Source: Cryptomeria japonica (lineage: Eukaryota > Streptophyta > Pinopsida > Cupressales > Cupressaceae). Taken from it: DNA of 64,000 bases. Numbering within the stretch: position 1 is the first letter of the stretch; each line of letters opens with the position of its first letter. A program made the position numbers and the translations under genes. This document shows, piece by piece, positions 46,255 to 58,329 of the stretch. The notes under the pieces are model-generated. The model was given only the letters and a program-made list of their open reading frames with translations, searched no databases and had not been told where the DNA came from. The DNA lies in assembly GCF_030272615.1 (NCBI RefSeq), contig NC_081410.1, forward strand, positions 227,884,915-227,948,914, in the 5' to 3' direction.

Positions 46255-48585
46255 TTCTTCTCATGACAATCAAATAATAACAAAAATGCCAAATATCTAT
46301 ATAATTCAATAATATTCACTAAAAAACAAACAAAATCTTCCTTATGGAGAGTGAAGCAAACTATGTGAACTTTCATGGATTGCCTTTTTCCCAAACTCAC
46401 TGCCAAATGTGGGGCAGAGTAGATTATTAACATAGTGACAAAGTGACGTGATGTTAGTTGAATCCCCACCATTGTCGTACATATGGCAAACTATTTTAGT
46501 TGAAAACTGTAAACAAGTCTTATTCTCATACACAAACTTCAAACAGCACATGTTCAACTGGTAAAGCGCCGTCGCCGTCAAGAACACCAAATTGTGGAGT
46601 TATTTAAGGAATTATGAATTAAAATATTGTAAGGCGGTGATTTCATTATGGCGCAAATTCAGCAGCAGTACAATGATGAGATGGGCCCCTTCATAATCAT
46701 CCTTTTAGGAGTACCATTATCATTACTCAAAATCTGCAATTCCCAAGTCTTCCCTGCTCCAATTTGGTGGGTGCTCTCTCATCATAGTGCTTCACATTAT
46801 GACAAACACATTGTTTTCTGGTTTTACATTGAAATAAACCCTGCACATCAAAGAGTGATCCTACACTAACCCCGCAAGTTTTTAGGTTAAACCACCATAG
46901 CCAAACTAAATAAGGTAGAGACTAAATGTCTCCACTCACCAAAAAAAAATATAAAAAAAAATAAAAAAATAAAAAAATAAATAAAAATAAAAATAAAAAT
47001 TTCGAGAAAAAATAAGTTTATTAGTGTATAAGAAAGGGTTTAAAGAGTTGATATGTTGATTAGTTATTGGAGAATAGTTCTTTATGTAAATAATTGATAC
47101 AATGATTGCAACATGTTGGTTGATTATATTGGATGAGTGTAAAAGAAGATTCCCTGCTACAATTATTATATTCAATGTCTTGGTGAACTTTACCTTCCAT
47201 TAGACTTCTACAAGTTTTCAATAGAAGTGGATTTGCTCATATTTGTTTGTTTGTGTTTAAGTGGGTTTCTATGGTAAAAGTAAAAGTTTTGAGAGTTAAA
47301 AGAGCTTTCAATGGAGAACAACTTGTATTCAATTTCAAATCTTATGACGTGGGTTTGTTCTTTCATTTTGGTAGCAATTTTTTGATCCATTCAATGACAT
47401 TTCTCCATCTCAAGCTCTATAATCTCTTCTATTTGGTTGGCATTATTCTAGTATAGATGTTTAGTGCCCGTTGGTCAACAAAAATTCATTTCTATTCATA
47501 TTGGGAATATTTTACCATGATAACATTCAATCATTCATGAGTTATAAATTCTACAAGAAATTTGTGCAACTACTCTCCTACTTAGATTGGTGTAGGAAGT
47601 GTCACCTACATACTCAGCTTACTTCCAATGATTTTGTAGACCATTCACATCTTATATGGTCCCATAGGTACCAAGAGACATCTAGGTTTCCTTATCTATT
47701 AAGTCGTATTCATTTAGAGACAATTAATGGGATTGTAGGTCATGTAAGAAGGTAGGTAGGTTTTTTTCTTTAGTGGTAGAGTCTCAAGAAGTTGCATGCA
47801 AAAGAGGGAAGAGGGGAAATAATACCTTGAAGGTCTATTTGCAAAGTGGATTTTTTATGAACGAAGTTAGTAGTTGAGGAAAGGATGCATGGATGAGCAA
47901 ACCCGAAATCTTGAAATTCAAGAAAAAGTGACTTTGAGGGGAAAACCAAACTTGGAGGGAAAGGCATATCAATGATAAGAGGTTCAACAAGGATACTAAG
48001 GTGAGAAACTCCAAAAGTTCAAAATTTATTAAGTCACTTGAAGAAAGGCCAAATTATAAAGTATTTGACCACAAAAGTACCCTTTATTTATTTTTACTAA
48101 GGATATTTGATGAAGACATTTTGAAATGAATACCATTAGATAATTACTTAACATTGGAGGTCCAACTAGAGATTTATTAGATCAATTGTCAAAAAAGGGT
48201 GGACAAGGTCAAATACATATTTTTTTGAAGTAGAACAAAGAAAAGATGAGACAAAATAATGAGGTGCGAACACTTATTTTCTAATATCCTTTTCTATTCA
48301 ATTGTTTGTTCCTTTCTCTTTCAGATAGTTATGGCTAAGTACTCTAGGAACCTCTCAATAATTATGTCTAGTGTTTCAGGAGGTCATAATACAATTTAGT
48401 TCATTTCTTGTCTGGTGACTTTTTAGTTAGTTGTATTCTTCAACAAATAGATTTATGTAATTTTCTAAAGTATCCTTCGAGTGAATAGTGACTTATTAAT
48501 AAATCTAGCATCCATTGAGTTATCTTATTATTCCTCTATTATATCTTGTTAGTCTTGTAGTATCATTTTTGTCGAGATGATCTCT
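46255..48585. other. Spacer without recognisable gene
   Basis: Open stretches at 46342-46590 (minus), 46648-46869 (plus) and 47471-47755 (plus) have no domain I can name. 46938-47000 is an A-rich tract of 'ataaaaa' repeats. Confidence 0.5.
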
Positions 48586-48589
48586 TTCA

Positions 48590-50415
48590 TCTTCATCCTA
48601 TGCTTTAGGATTTTTTGGATGTTTTTCTCAGCAAGATTCTGGGTATGCCACTTAAGCATGACATTGAGTTTCAGATAGACCTAGTTCCTGGAGCAAAGAT
48701 AATATCCAAGGCGCCTTATCAGATGACTACTTAGGAATTGAGTGAGTTGTGGTTACAATTGGAGGATTTGTTAGCTAAGGGGTTCATTCGTCCTAGTGTT
48801 TCTCCATGGGGAGAGACTATTTTGTTTGTTAAGAAGGAGGATGGATCTCTACGCTTGTGTATAGATTACTGACAGTTGAATAAGGTGGCGATGAAGAATC
48901 ATTATCCCTTGTTGAGGATCGACGATCTTTTTTATTAGATTAAGGATGCTAAGGTCTTTTCCAAGATAGATCTTAAGTCAAGGTATCATCAACTTCGGAT
49001 TCATGAGGAGGATATTCATCGAACAATTTTTTGCACTCATTATGGACACTATGAGTTTACAGTGGTTCCTTTTGGGCTTACTAATGCACCTTGATTTTTC
49101 ATGAGTTTGATGAATGGAGTGTTCATGACCTACCTTAATAGATTTGTTCTTGTGTTCCTTGATGACATTTTGATATATTCGAGGACTATAGAGAAAGGTG
49201 TTGCAATGTCTTCATGAGAATCACTCATATACCAATTTGGCTAAGTGTGAGATCTTTCAGACTGAACTGAAGTATCTTGGCCATGTTATTTCTGGTGAGG
49301 GTATCACAGTGGATCCCTCCAAAATTCAGGCGACTGTGGATTGGCCAGCGACTACTAATGTGGGCGCGGTTCACAATTTTATGGGCCTTGCAAGATATTA
49401 TCATTGGTTTGTTTAGGGGTTTTCAAGGATTTCTCATCCTATTACTTTTCAAAGGAAAGGGAAAAAGTTTGTTTGGTTGGAGCAGTGTGAGACAACTTTC
49501 TAGATCCTTGAGGAGCGTCTACCTAGTGCACCTATCTTAGTAGTATCAGATCCAACAAGATATTTTGTTGTGTGTACTGATGCTTCTTTGGAGGGCTTGG
49601 GGGTAGTTCTTATGCAAGAGGGACACATGATTGCCTATGAGTCTCACAAACTCCAGGATCATGAGTTGAATTATTCTACTCATGACTTGGAGTTAGCGAC
49701 AGTAGTTTATGCTTTGGTGAGATGGAGGTATTTTATTCTTGGGCATCGATTCAAGTTGCATAGTGATCATCGTAGTTTGTTATATATCTTTATGCAACCA
49801 AACTTGAATGCCAGGCAGCGCCAATGGGTGGAGTTCCTTTGTGATTACAATTTTGAGGTTAAGTATATCCAAGGGAAGGAGAATGTTGTGGTAGATGCAT
49901 TGAGTCACAAAAGGCATGTGTTATCAATGACGACTTTCAGTGTGGATTTGAGGAGTCATATTTTTAGTGCGCTTCCTTCAGATGCTTGGTATCAGGAGGT
50001 GAGAGCGGAGATTGCTTTAGGGAGAGATCTAGAGGGAAGATTTGCAAGCTATTATTTAGAGTCAGATGGTCTTCTTCGCTACTTGGGATGTATTTATGTT
50101 CCACCTTCAGAGGGGCTTCATGTTTTGATCTTGACAGAAGCATATTGTGCACCTTACTCAACACATTCAAGTGTCAAGAAGATGCACGTGGATCTTCGAT
50201 AGTTGTATCATTGGTTTGGTATGAGATGTGATATAACAGATTTTGTGTGAGTGAAGGCCGAGCATCAACATCCCACTAGTTTGTTGCAGTCAAACCTGGT
50301 TCCGGATTGGAAATGGATATCATCTTGATGGACTTCATTATTGGTTTGGGGTGATCCCACAATACTGGGTTACATTTTTTGGTACATGCTGATTTTTGTT
50401 GAAATCATACATTTT
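48590..50415 (+). mobile_element. Ty3/gypsy pol fragment (fossil)
   Basis: In order on the plus strand: reverse transcriptase (about 48600-49420, with 'VFLDDILIYS' near 49150 and 'LAKCEIFQTELKYLGHVISG' near 49230), RNase H (49560-49900, 'CTDASLEGLGVVL', 'THDLELATVVYAL', 'LHSDHRSLLY') and the start of integrase (to about 50415, with 'WYEMR'- and 'MDFI'-type remnants). This is the domain order of chromovirus-like Ty3/gypsy elements. Several breaks; no LTRs or gag next to it. Old. Confidence 0.85.
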
Positions 50416-51204
50416 AAAAAAAATATAATGATTTAAGTTTTAAGAGGTCCCATTTGAAGTAATTAATTGAAGAGAGCTAGATCAAAGGCTCATAGATCAA
50501 AATTTCTTGGATAGAACCTCTCTTCTTCTAAATCATACCCGCAATGGAATCTCCTTCGCACTAATCAAAATGCTCATACAAACCAATTTTACATTAGCTT
50601 TTGGGGGGTCAAATGAGTTCATTTAGAAGTTTTTTTTAAAGTATTTAGTCCTTATTATAAGCTTTCCAAATAGTATAATTTTAATACATTTATGTTTTAT
50701 TTCTTATGAATGTAGGTTTTTCATTGAACATTAAGGATTATGTTTCACACGTGGAAAAATTGAAAAATAGAGAAAAAAATTATAAAAAATATATTTTCCC
50801 TAGGTATTGATATCCCCATTTCAACACAAAAAGAAGAAATTAATTCAAATGCATACAAAAAAAGTTATGCATTACAGAATACACCTCTATCCAAATTACA
50901 ATTACTCTGTCTTAAAAAATTAATTAAAATAAATTCATGTAACAAAAAATTATGAAAAAATATCCATTCACGAGATATTGGTGTGACAATTCTATATTTC
51001 AAAAATTAAAATTTTCTTCTTGCTATAAAAAATGTTTTGCATTACCAAATAGATGTCTCTTTTGAAAAGTTTTTTTTTTTCTTTCGACAAAAGGCTACGA
51101 GCCTGCTATATATTAATAATATAAAAGTGTGGATATACAAAATATGTAATTCAAAATATGGCTCATGAAAGCCAGATATGATCTATGTTGAACCTATTGG
51201 ATAT
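50416..51204 (-). other. AT-rich spacer ending in a possible LINE-type 3' tail
   Basis: On the minus strand 'agcaggctcgtagccttttg' followed by 'tcgaaag' and an A run (plus-strand T run at about 51071-51083) looks like the 3' end and poly(A) of a plant non-LTR retroposon. The adjoining 'ctggctttcatgagcca' (51155-51172) has a counterpart at 54245-54262 beyond the LTR duplication. The remainder has no coding signal. Confidence 0.35.
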
Positions 51205-52535
51205 TGTTGAGAAGTTTGTTGGAATGATGTGTTGTCATTGATGTCAACATATTCTTGTGTTCCAGTGTTGCAGTCAAATTGGATGAGTTGGTTTGGCCAA
51301 TGTGTTGCAGATGAGTTGTTGCGGTTTAATGGGTTTTGATATACTTATCTCTAGTTGATTCAACAGAAGTTTCAGAAGTCTGCATGATGATTTGATTGAG
51401 TTGTGACATCTGGTATTGAGGTTGGTTTTTCAATTGTTCATGTTATTCAATGTTTTGGATTCTGCTCCGCATTGCTCCAGAATTGCAATATCTTAGTTTG
51501 CAGATTTGGTAGAGTGTTTGGGAGGTTCACATGTGTCCTCAATTAAGATGGTTCATGATTTGGAGGTTCGCAAGTGAATCTTTTAGTTTGACAGTTAATT
51601 CAGTGAGTGTTCCTGAGGTTCGATATAATGATGATGAAGATTCAAGTAAGTGGGGATGTTGTGGTTATGGCCGTGGTAATTCATGTTTCTTGTGGATGTT
51701 TCTAGATTGTATTCTATCCATGTTGATGGTTCGTATTGATCATTGTGCACGTTATTGATGATCTTCTTGATCCAGTGGTGTTCTTTGTGTTATGTGACAT
51801 TCATAATGGTTGTAGCATATGGCGGATGTTCGAGGGGTAATTCTTGGAAGTGTTTCTTGTGTGTAGTGTTGATTTAGGTCCATACTATGTCTTAGCCAAC
51901 ATTGTTTTGGTCCACATGTAATATTGTAGCTTGTGAGGTTATATTTTTGTAATGTGTGATAAGGGTTGAGCCGACCTTGAAATATAGGTTGATGATTTGT
52001 ATAAATATATGTAATAGTTATGTGAGAGATGTATCTGCATGTGCGAACAATGATTTGATCTTTCAGTAGCAGAGGAGAAGTGTGAAGAAGTGTGAAAAAA
52101 TAGAGTTTGTGTTATGTGCTTAACCATAACTATACTTAGGCATGTGGAGGTGCTATTTCATCATTTCATAATCCTCCAGATGTAATCCAAATGTTTTTGT
52201 AAGGCAGTGAGCCTTCCTCAAGGTTGTAGCCCTTCTTGTTTTGTGTTTTGAGCAATGAGCTCTAGGCAGTGCGCCTGAATGCATGTGCATTCCCCATTGT
52301 AATATTTTACTTACTCCTAACAGGGTATTATCTCATTGTGGGTAGGTTCCCACCGTGGTTTTTACCTTAACCAGGTTTTCCACGTCAAAAATCTTGGTGT
52401 TATGTGTGTTATTGATGTGGTGTTGATTTGTGCTTTCTTTGTTAATTATCAAATATGAATTTGAGTTTGAGTTGTGTAGAGTTTGTGAGCAAACTGATTC
52501 ACCCCCCCTCTTAGTTAGCTACATTATTGCCAACA
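51205..52535 (+). mobile_element. Solo LTR, copia-like, 1.33 kb (fossil)
   Basis: It begins 'tgttgagaagtttgttgg' and ends 'attattgccaaca'. Near the end lie the block 'ggtaggttcccaccgtgg', then 'ccaggttttccacg', a U5-like stretch and a C run. No PBS or polypurine tract is next to it and the flanking five bases do not match. A second, 5'-truncated copy is at 53221-54145. Confidence 0.65.
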
Positions 52536-52800
52536 TAACCAATTAATTATCATATAGAAGGGTCATATTTTGCATAATCAAAATGGGGCTTAACTTTTAG
52601 ACTCACTCCTCCATAGCCACTGGTAGGAGCTCGATATCACCCTGACACTCTTGGATATCATCCTCGGGCTCCTCTTGATGTGGCCTGTTATTTGAGCTAC
52701 TGTTATCCTTTGCTTCAACTTGACTTGGAAAATCATTCAAATCTGGGAAACTAGTTGAAAAATTCCCTTTCCTAGGGTTGTTGTATGTACTTGCAAGTAC
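52536..52800 (-). repeat. Duplicated piece of the minus-strand gene remnant, partly inverted
   Basis: 52588-52760 ('ggggcttaacttttagactc' onward) matches 54312-54480 directly at over 90% by eye. The bases before it (about 52549-52577) match the reverse complement of 54172-54203. The copy was thus rearranged during duplication. Confidence 0.75.
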
Positions 52801-52967
52801 AGGTCTGATTTTTTTAAATATATATATATATTTATTTTCTGTTTTAATTATTTTTTAGAAATTAAAAAAAAAATAACAAAATCTGAATTAAATTCGGTGG
52901 GGGGAGCATTATTTATTTATTTTATTTTTTTTTGGGGGGGGGCAAGTTTGTACATGTGGGTATCACA

Positions 52968-53150
52968 GGTCCTACGGCCCATAGTGTACTTGCAGGTGAC
53001 ACAGGTCCTACGACCCGCAGTGTACCTATAGGTACCATAGGCCCTACGGCCTGTAGTGTACTTGCGGGTGACGCAAGTCTTGAGGCCCTCACAGTGTACC
53101 TGCGGGTGACATAGGTCCTGCGGCCCCTGCAGTGTACCTGCGGAGGGGCC
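52968..53150. repeat. GC-rich 36-bp tandem array, about five units
   Basis: Units start at 52968, 53004, 53040, 53076 and 53114 (steps 36, 36, 36 and 38) with the form 'ggtcctacggccc(a/g)(t/c)agtgtac' plus 'ttgc(a/g)ggtgac'. It is flanked by a G run (52934-52942) and T-rich stretches, and is far more GC-rich than its surroundings. It stays open in one plus-strand frame only because of its period. Confidence 0.9.
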
Positions 53151-53220
53151 TGCTGGCCCTTTTTTAATAAAAAACTCTTTTTTTTTTAATTTATGTTTTT
53201 AGTTTTTTTTAATAAAGTTT

Positions 53221-54145
53221 TGGTATAATGATGATGATCTATTCTAGTAAGTGGTGATGTTGCAGCTATGGCTATGGTAATTCATGTTGCTTGTGGATGT
53301 TTCTAGATCATGTTCTATCTGTGTTGATGGTTTGCATTGATCGTTGTGCATGTTATTGATGATCTTCTTGGTCCGGTGGTGTTCTTCGTGTTATGTGACA
53401 TTCATGATGGTTGTAGCGTATTGCAGATGTTCGTGGTGTAATTCTTGGAAGTGTTTCTTGTGTGTAGTGTTGATTTAGGTCCATATTGTCTTAGCCAACA
53501 TTGTTTTGGTCCACATGTAATATTGTAGCTTGTGAGGTTATATTTTTGTAATGTGTGATAAGGGTTGAGCCAACCTTGAAATATAGGTTGATGATTTCTA
53601 TAAATATATGTAATATTTATGTGAGAGATGTATCTGCATGTGCGAACAATTATTTGATCTTTCAGTAGCAGAGGAGAAGTGCGAAGAAGTGTGAAGAAGT
53701 GTGAAAAAATAGATTTTGTGTTATGTGCTTAACCAGAACTATACTCAGGCATGTGGAGATGCTGTTTCATCATTTCATGATCCTCTAGATGTAATCCGAA
53801 TGTTTTTGTAAGGCAGTGAGCCTTCCCCAGGATTGTAGCCCTTCTTGTTTTGTGTTTTGAGCAGTGAGCTCTAGGCAGTACACCTAAATGCATGTGCATT
53901 CCCCATTGTAATATTTTACTTACTCCTGATAGGGTATTATCTCATTGTGGGTAGGTTCCCACTGTGTTTTTTTCCCTTAATCGGGTTTTCCATATCAAAA
54001 ATATTGTTGTTATGTGTGTTATTGATGTGGTGTTGATTTGTGCTTTCTTTGTTAATTATCATATATGAATTTGAGTTTGAGTTGTGTAGAGTTTGTGAGC
54101 AAACTGATTCACCCCCCCTCTTAGTTAGCTACATTATTGCCAACA
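53221..54145 (+). mobile_element. Second, 5'-truncated copy of the same LTR (fossil)
   Basis: 53221-54145 matches 51612-52535 almost throughout, including the 'gccaaca' end and the next seven bases ('taaccaa'). The 5' part of the LTR is missing and is replaced by the GC-rich array and T-rich sequence. This is a segmental copy, not a second full insertion. Confidence 0.8.
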
Positions 54146-54331
54146 TAACCAAACAAAATTGGTAGTTTATGCCATAATATGACCCTTCTGTATGATAGCC
54201 TACCCCGTGTATCAAATTTGGTGGTGCAAAATACGAAATACATAAAATGGCTCTTGAAAGCCAGATGTTTCCTTTGCATAATCACCCTAAAAAATTCCCG
54301 TTTTAATAAAAATAGGGCTTAACTTTTAGAC

Positions 54332-54984
54332 TCACTCCTCCATAGCCACTGGTAGGAGCTCGATATCACCTTGACGCTCTTGGATATCATCCTCGAGCTC
54401 CTCTTGATGTGGCATGTTATTTGAGCTACCATTATCCTTTGCTTCAGCTTGACTTGGAAAATCATTCAAATCTGGGAATCTAGGCAGTGGTGGAACATTA
54501 GGATGTTCGTGGTCCAAAAGCACCAACAAAGCATTAACTTTGTTTTGAACTTGCACAACTAATTCCAATCTGAGAACCCTACCATGCTTGTGCAATCCAA
54601 TCTGGATGTACTTGAAATTTTCAATCTCGAGGGTATGCTTAATACTATCATATATTGTGACGAAGGTGTGCACATTCAACAGAAGTTGATGAGGAAAGAG
54701 CCCCCCAACCTTTGCCTGACCCTTCCAAAAATCATAATTTTGTACTGCATAGATAAGTGTATCCCTAGAAATGAAACCTTCTTTGACCAACTTGCTAAAA
54801 ATTAACTCCAATTCATCGAGAGATTGTAACAAATACAGGGCATTAGATAAGAAATTTTAGAGAACCTGAGATGGAAATATAATTCTTCTTGCATTTGGAG
54901 ACAAAATTTCATCCCCAATGAGGCGCTTGACATTATTTTGGAATTGATAGCAATGCATGTTGAAGATTTGTCCCAAATCTTCAT
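54332..54984 (-). pseudogene. Unknown plant protein remnant, part A
   Basis: The minus strand encodes 166 residues to 54332: 'SLDELELIFSKLVKEGFISR' at the start, then 'LLLNVHTFVTIYDSIKHTLE', an alpha-helical middle, a Pro-rich patch, and an acidic tail ('HQEELEDDIQERQGD') ending PVAMEE. A stretch of related sense lies just upstream to 54984. It looks like real protein sequence, but I do not recognise the family. The C-terminal 50 codons are duplicated at 52600-52760. Together with part B (55506-55751) it may be one decayed gene or part of the retroposon whose tail is near 51.1 kb. Confidence 0.45.
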
Positions 54985-55505
54985 CTAAAATTTGTCCCGT
55001 GAAAGGTCGCTCCCCATCAGCAATTGGTATGCGCACTCAAAGGTTCCTTGGGATGTATTCCATGTTCTTTTTCCTGCATGCTTGACACAAATGACCATCC
55101 CTAAATTCTCCCTCATTATATGACACTAAACCTCAACTGCTCATTGAAGATGCCCAAGAAAACTTGCCCTTCAAAAAACTTCTGCAATCGATTGCCTATA
55201 AATTGTACACAAAACAAAGAATGAAAAAACCTTGCAATCAATGTGAAAATAAGTTAGTACATAAAATGTATCCTTCCCATGCCATATGAGCTCAAAAGTA
55301 TGCTTTTTCATGAGTTGAATTTGGTATGATGCATGGGTATCCTATTATTTGACATCACCAATTGATCTACATGTGTTGTCACACATATGAGCATTGTATC
55401 TGCAGAAAGAGGTAATAATGACACCGACGTCACATTGATTTGTTGCAAAATATCACAGATTTTTCTGTAAGTTGGAATGATTAAACCACTTATGTAATCT
55501 CAACC

Positions 55506-55751
55506 CTAGGAGTGATTAGGTGGCATTGCATCTTTCCTCCTTAATTGATGCAGGAGCATCTCCAGTTCTTGGCAATCTTGCATCAACCAAAAACATTTAT
55601 TTTCAGTTTGTTTTTTGTTTTGCAGTTTTAGCATTTCTTCCTTCATTTTCTTGTATTTGCTCACCGGATCTTGCGGAGTTGGATTTTGGTTGTGGACATG
55701 ATTATCTTCCTTCTTCCTGAATCGTGAGATGTTTGGATCTTTTTCTGGCAA
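55506..55751 (-). pseudogene. Unknown plant protein remnant, part B
   Basis: 81 residues on the minus strand: a charged start ('MPEKDPNISRFRKKEDN'), then 'VSKYKKMKEEMLKLQNKKQT' and 'CQELEMLLHQLRRKDAMPP', which read as a coiled coil. Same strand as part A, 0.5 kb upstream of it in minus-strand sense. I recognise no family. Confidence 0.35.
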
Positions 55752-56268
55752 GTTATCGCTTCCGGATTCTGAGACAGTTTTCTGGCTTAGAACACCGAAA
55801 CCACTTAGACCTATTTTCTATTGGTAAATCTTGCGGAACCTTTCCATAGCTTGTAGAGCTTTAGTTCATTGATTCCAATGTTCCTTGGCATGTGGCCGAC
55901 CTTCCCTCTAATCTGCACTTCTTCCTTTGGATTTTTTGGAGGATTTTCATTGGTGGAGGCCAACCTGGTGGTTTTACACATTTGATCTTGTTCTTCGGCA
56001 TTTGATCCCTCTCAGGCCAACGCAGATCTCTCTTGAGCATATAAATCGATGTAATTAAGCAACATAATTCATTCCAGAGAAGATAGAAGATGTATCTTAA
56101 GATTTAGAGGTGCGGAGTTGACCAATTCTATAATTGAGCATGTATGTAGTAGGCCAATGGGCCGAATCTTGTAGTCAGGATGTTACCGATCTTTTGTAAT
56201 CAGTTTTCATGATCTAATTCATTCCATTTTGCATTTCTTCCATCATCTTGTCTTGATTTCATTGTGTT

Positions 56269-57320
56269 TGTTGGTGTAATTATTTATTCATCTTGGATAT
56301 GATTACACTTTACTTAAGTTTACTTAAGATAATGCATTTCATAGTAGTTTGGGTATGAGACACTTGGGTGTTTGTGTGACATTGGGATAGTGTGTGTAGG
56401 AGAATTTCCACCTTTTGTGGTTTTGTTGTTACATTCCACCTTCGGTGGGTGATCCACCTCATGTGGAATATTATATTGCTTCTCCTACCTACCACACCTA
56501 TTTCCTACGTACCCTCATTTTTTATTGAGCCACATGTCATGTTTGTGTGTTCACATATCCATATAGCCTTGCCTATATAAGCAAGCTCATCTACATTGTA
56601 AACCACAACACCAACAATCTTGATGATCCAGTTGATCACATTTTGCATCATTGATAAGAATACAGTTTATTCTTGTCACATTTTATTCTCTCTTATTTGT
56701 GCTTTCCATTGCCTCTAGATCTTGGCAAAATCTCATAGTGTTTACTCTTGCTGCACAATCTAGATAGATATCATTAAGGTCCCTCCTAACCGTGACTGCA
56801 CCAAGTGGTATTAGAGTGAGATTTCGTTCCGGAGATTGCGTTGTCCTGAAGATTTTTTTGTGGGGTGGCGGATTGTGGATCTGATCTGCAGCTGTAGAGG
56901 ACTGGCGTGAAGATGGCATTAAGAGGAAGTAGGAATGGTGGAGCATGTGGGAATGCAAACCCTACTGTGATGGAAATGTTGAGAGGAATTGCAGCTCGGT
57001 TAGAAGTTGTTGAGCCAGACCAGATAAGAGGTTGACATATTGAAGATGTGAGTGAAGATGAGGAAGAAGAAGCATCGGTAGAACAAATAGAAAACCTGCC
57101 AGTGATTGATTCAGATGAAGAGAGGTTCTTGAGGGTTTTGAGTAGGGTGAACACCAAACCTCATTTTACCCCACCAGAATATGATGGTAAGTTGGAATCT
57201 GATGAATCAATGGATTAGAGCTCGAAGATGGAGACATATTTTGATTTTGAGAACACCGTGGAAGAAAGGAAGGTGAAATATGCCCATACCTAGTTGAAAG
57301 GTCATGCATCTAATGGTGGG
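56269..57320 (+). mobile_element. Ty3/gypsy 5' LTR, PBS and partial gag (fossil)
   Basis: The LTR (56269-56800, 532 bp) starts 'tgttggtgtaatta' and ends 'gactgca', with a TATA box 'tatataa' at about 56574-56580. The PBS 'tggtattagagt' (56806-56817) resembles the initiator-tRNA-Met type. A gag start ATG is at 56913, with 'NPTVMEMLRGIAARLEVVE', an acidic linker and 'FTPPEYDGKLESDESMD', typical of plant gypsy Gag. It is cut at 57320 by the next LTR. A few breaks; middle-aged. Confidence 0.8.
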
Positions 57321-58325
57321 TGTAGACACCTAAAAATGTCTCATTGATCACGTACTAATTATTCCTCTAATTGATTAAACAATTCTTTAATTATTTAATT
57401 AATTTAGTTAATTATATTCTTCTAATTTCATATTTCCTCATCATTTTACTAATTATTCTATTTGCTATTTCTATCATCATTTGATCATTTTAATCATTTT
57501 CTAATGTTATTTAAATATTTATTATTTACTTAATTTTGATTAATTCCCCAATTTAAATAATCTTTATTATTTAAATAAATTAATAATTATTCAATTTCTA
57601 TCTCTAATCATCTAATCATTTAACCCTTTTCTAAATATTAATTAAATATTTATTATTTAATCAATTGTAATTTAAATATTTATTATTTAATTAAAGTCCA
57701 TTTCTAGCATAATTAAATAGTTTCTTTAAATTATTTAATTAACTAATTAATTCTTCTAGTCACATGTGCATGATTTCAAAAATCAAATTGAAAATCAAAG
57801 TCAAGTTCTAAATATATTCAAATACTAAATTGAAATAAATTCAATTATTTGAATAAATCTCATGCAAAGATTAAATTGAAAATCTAATTCAAAGTGCAAG
57901 CACATGCTAAATTAATTAATTAAATCATTTATCTTTCCAGTCTCTATTTCCATCTTCTAGTTCTCTTTGTCATCTTCTTAATTTTCCTCCAATCATCTTT
58001 TTTCTCCCTTCAGTTAGCTTTTTCTCAATCAGTTGACTCAATTAATCTATTTAATGTATTCTGTTTCACCTCCAAGTCAGCAGTTCAACTATCAATCAAC
58101 ATGTGAGATCACCTGAGTTCCACCTCTTGATCAATCTCATCCAAAAATCTATAAATTGAGCATTCAATCCTCACAATTCCTCTAGATCATGAACTTTGAA
58201 TCTTTGTGTCAATTGCAGGTTGCCAGTGCAATATCTGAGAGCCATCATACCACAGAGAGAAGAAGAACAATGGAAGCCATGATGCATAATAGGGATTTTC
58301 ATATTGCTTAATTTAATTCCATTTT
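57321..58325 (+). mobile_element. Tat-type Ty3/gypsy LTR (fossil)
   Basis: It starts abruptly inside the neighbouring gag with 'tgtagacacctaaaaatg', the characteristic start of plant Tat/Ogre-group LTRs. It is extremely AT-rich ('attatttaattaa' throughout) and has a TATA-like 'ctataaattgagc' at about 58149-58161. The end near 58325 is approximate. The adjoining Tat coding region (58330-60660) runs in the opposite direction, so the arrangement is rearranged. Confidence 0.65.
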
Positions 58326-58329
58326 GCAT

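Noticed and set aside
52932-53114. Plus-strand frame with a 12-residue repeat
   Set aside because: The 36-bp period keeps the frame open. Composition and context point to a minisatellite.
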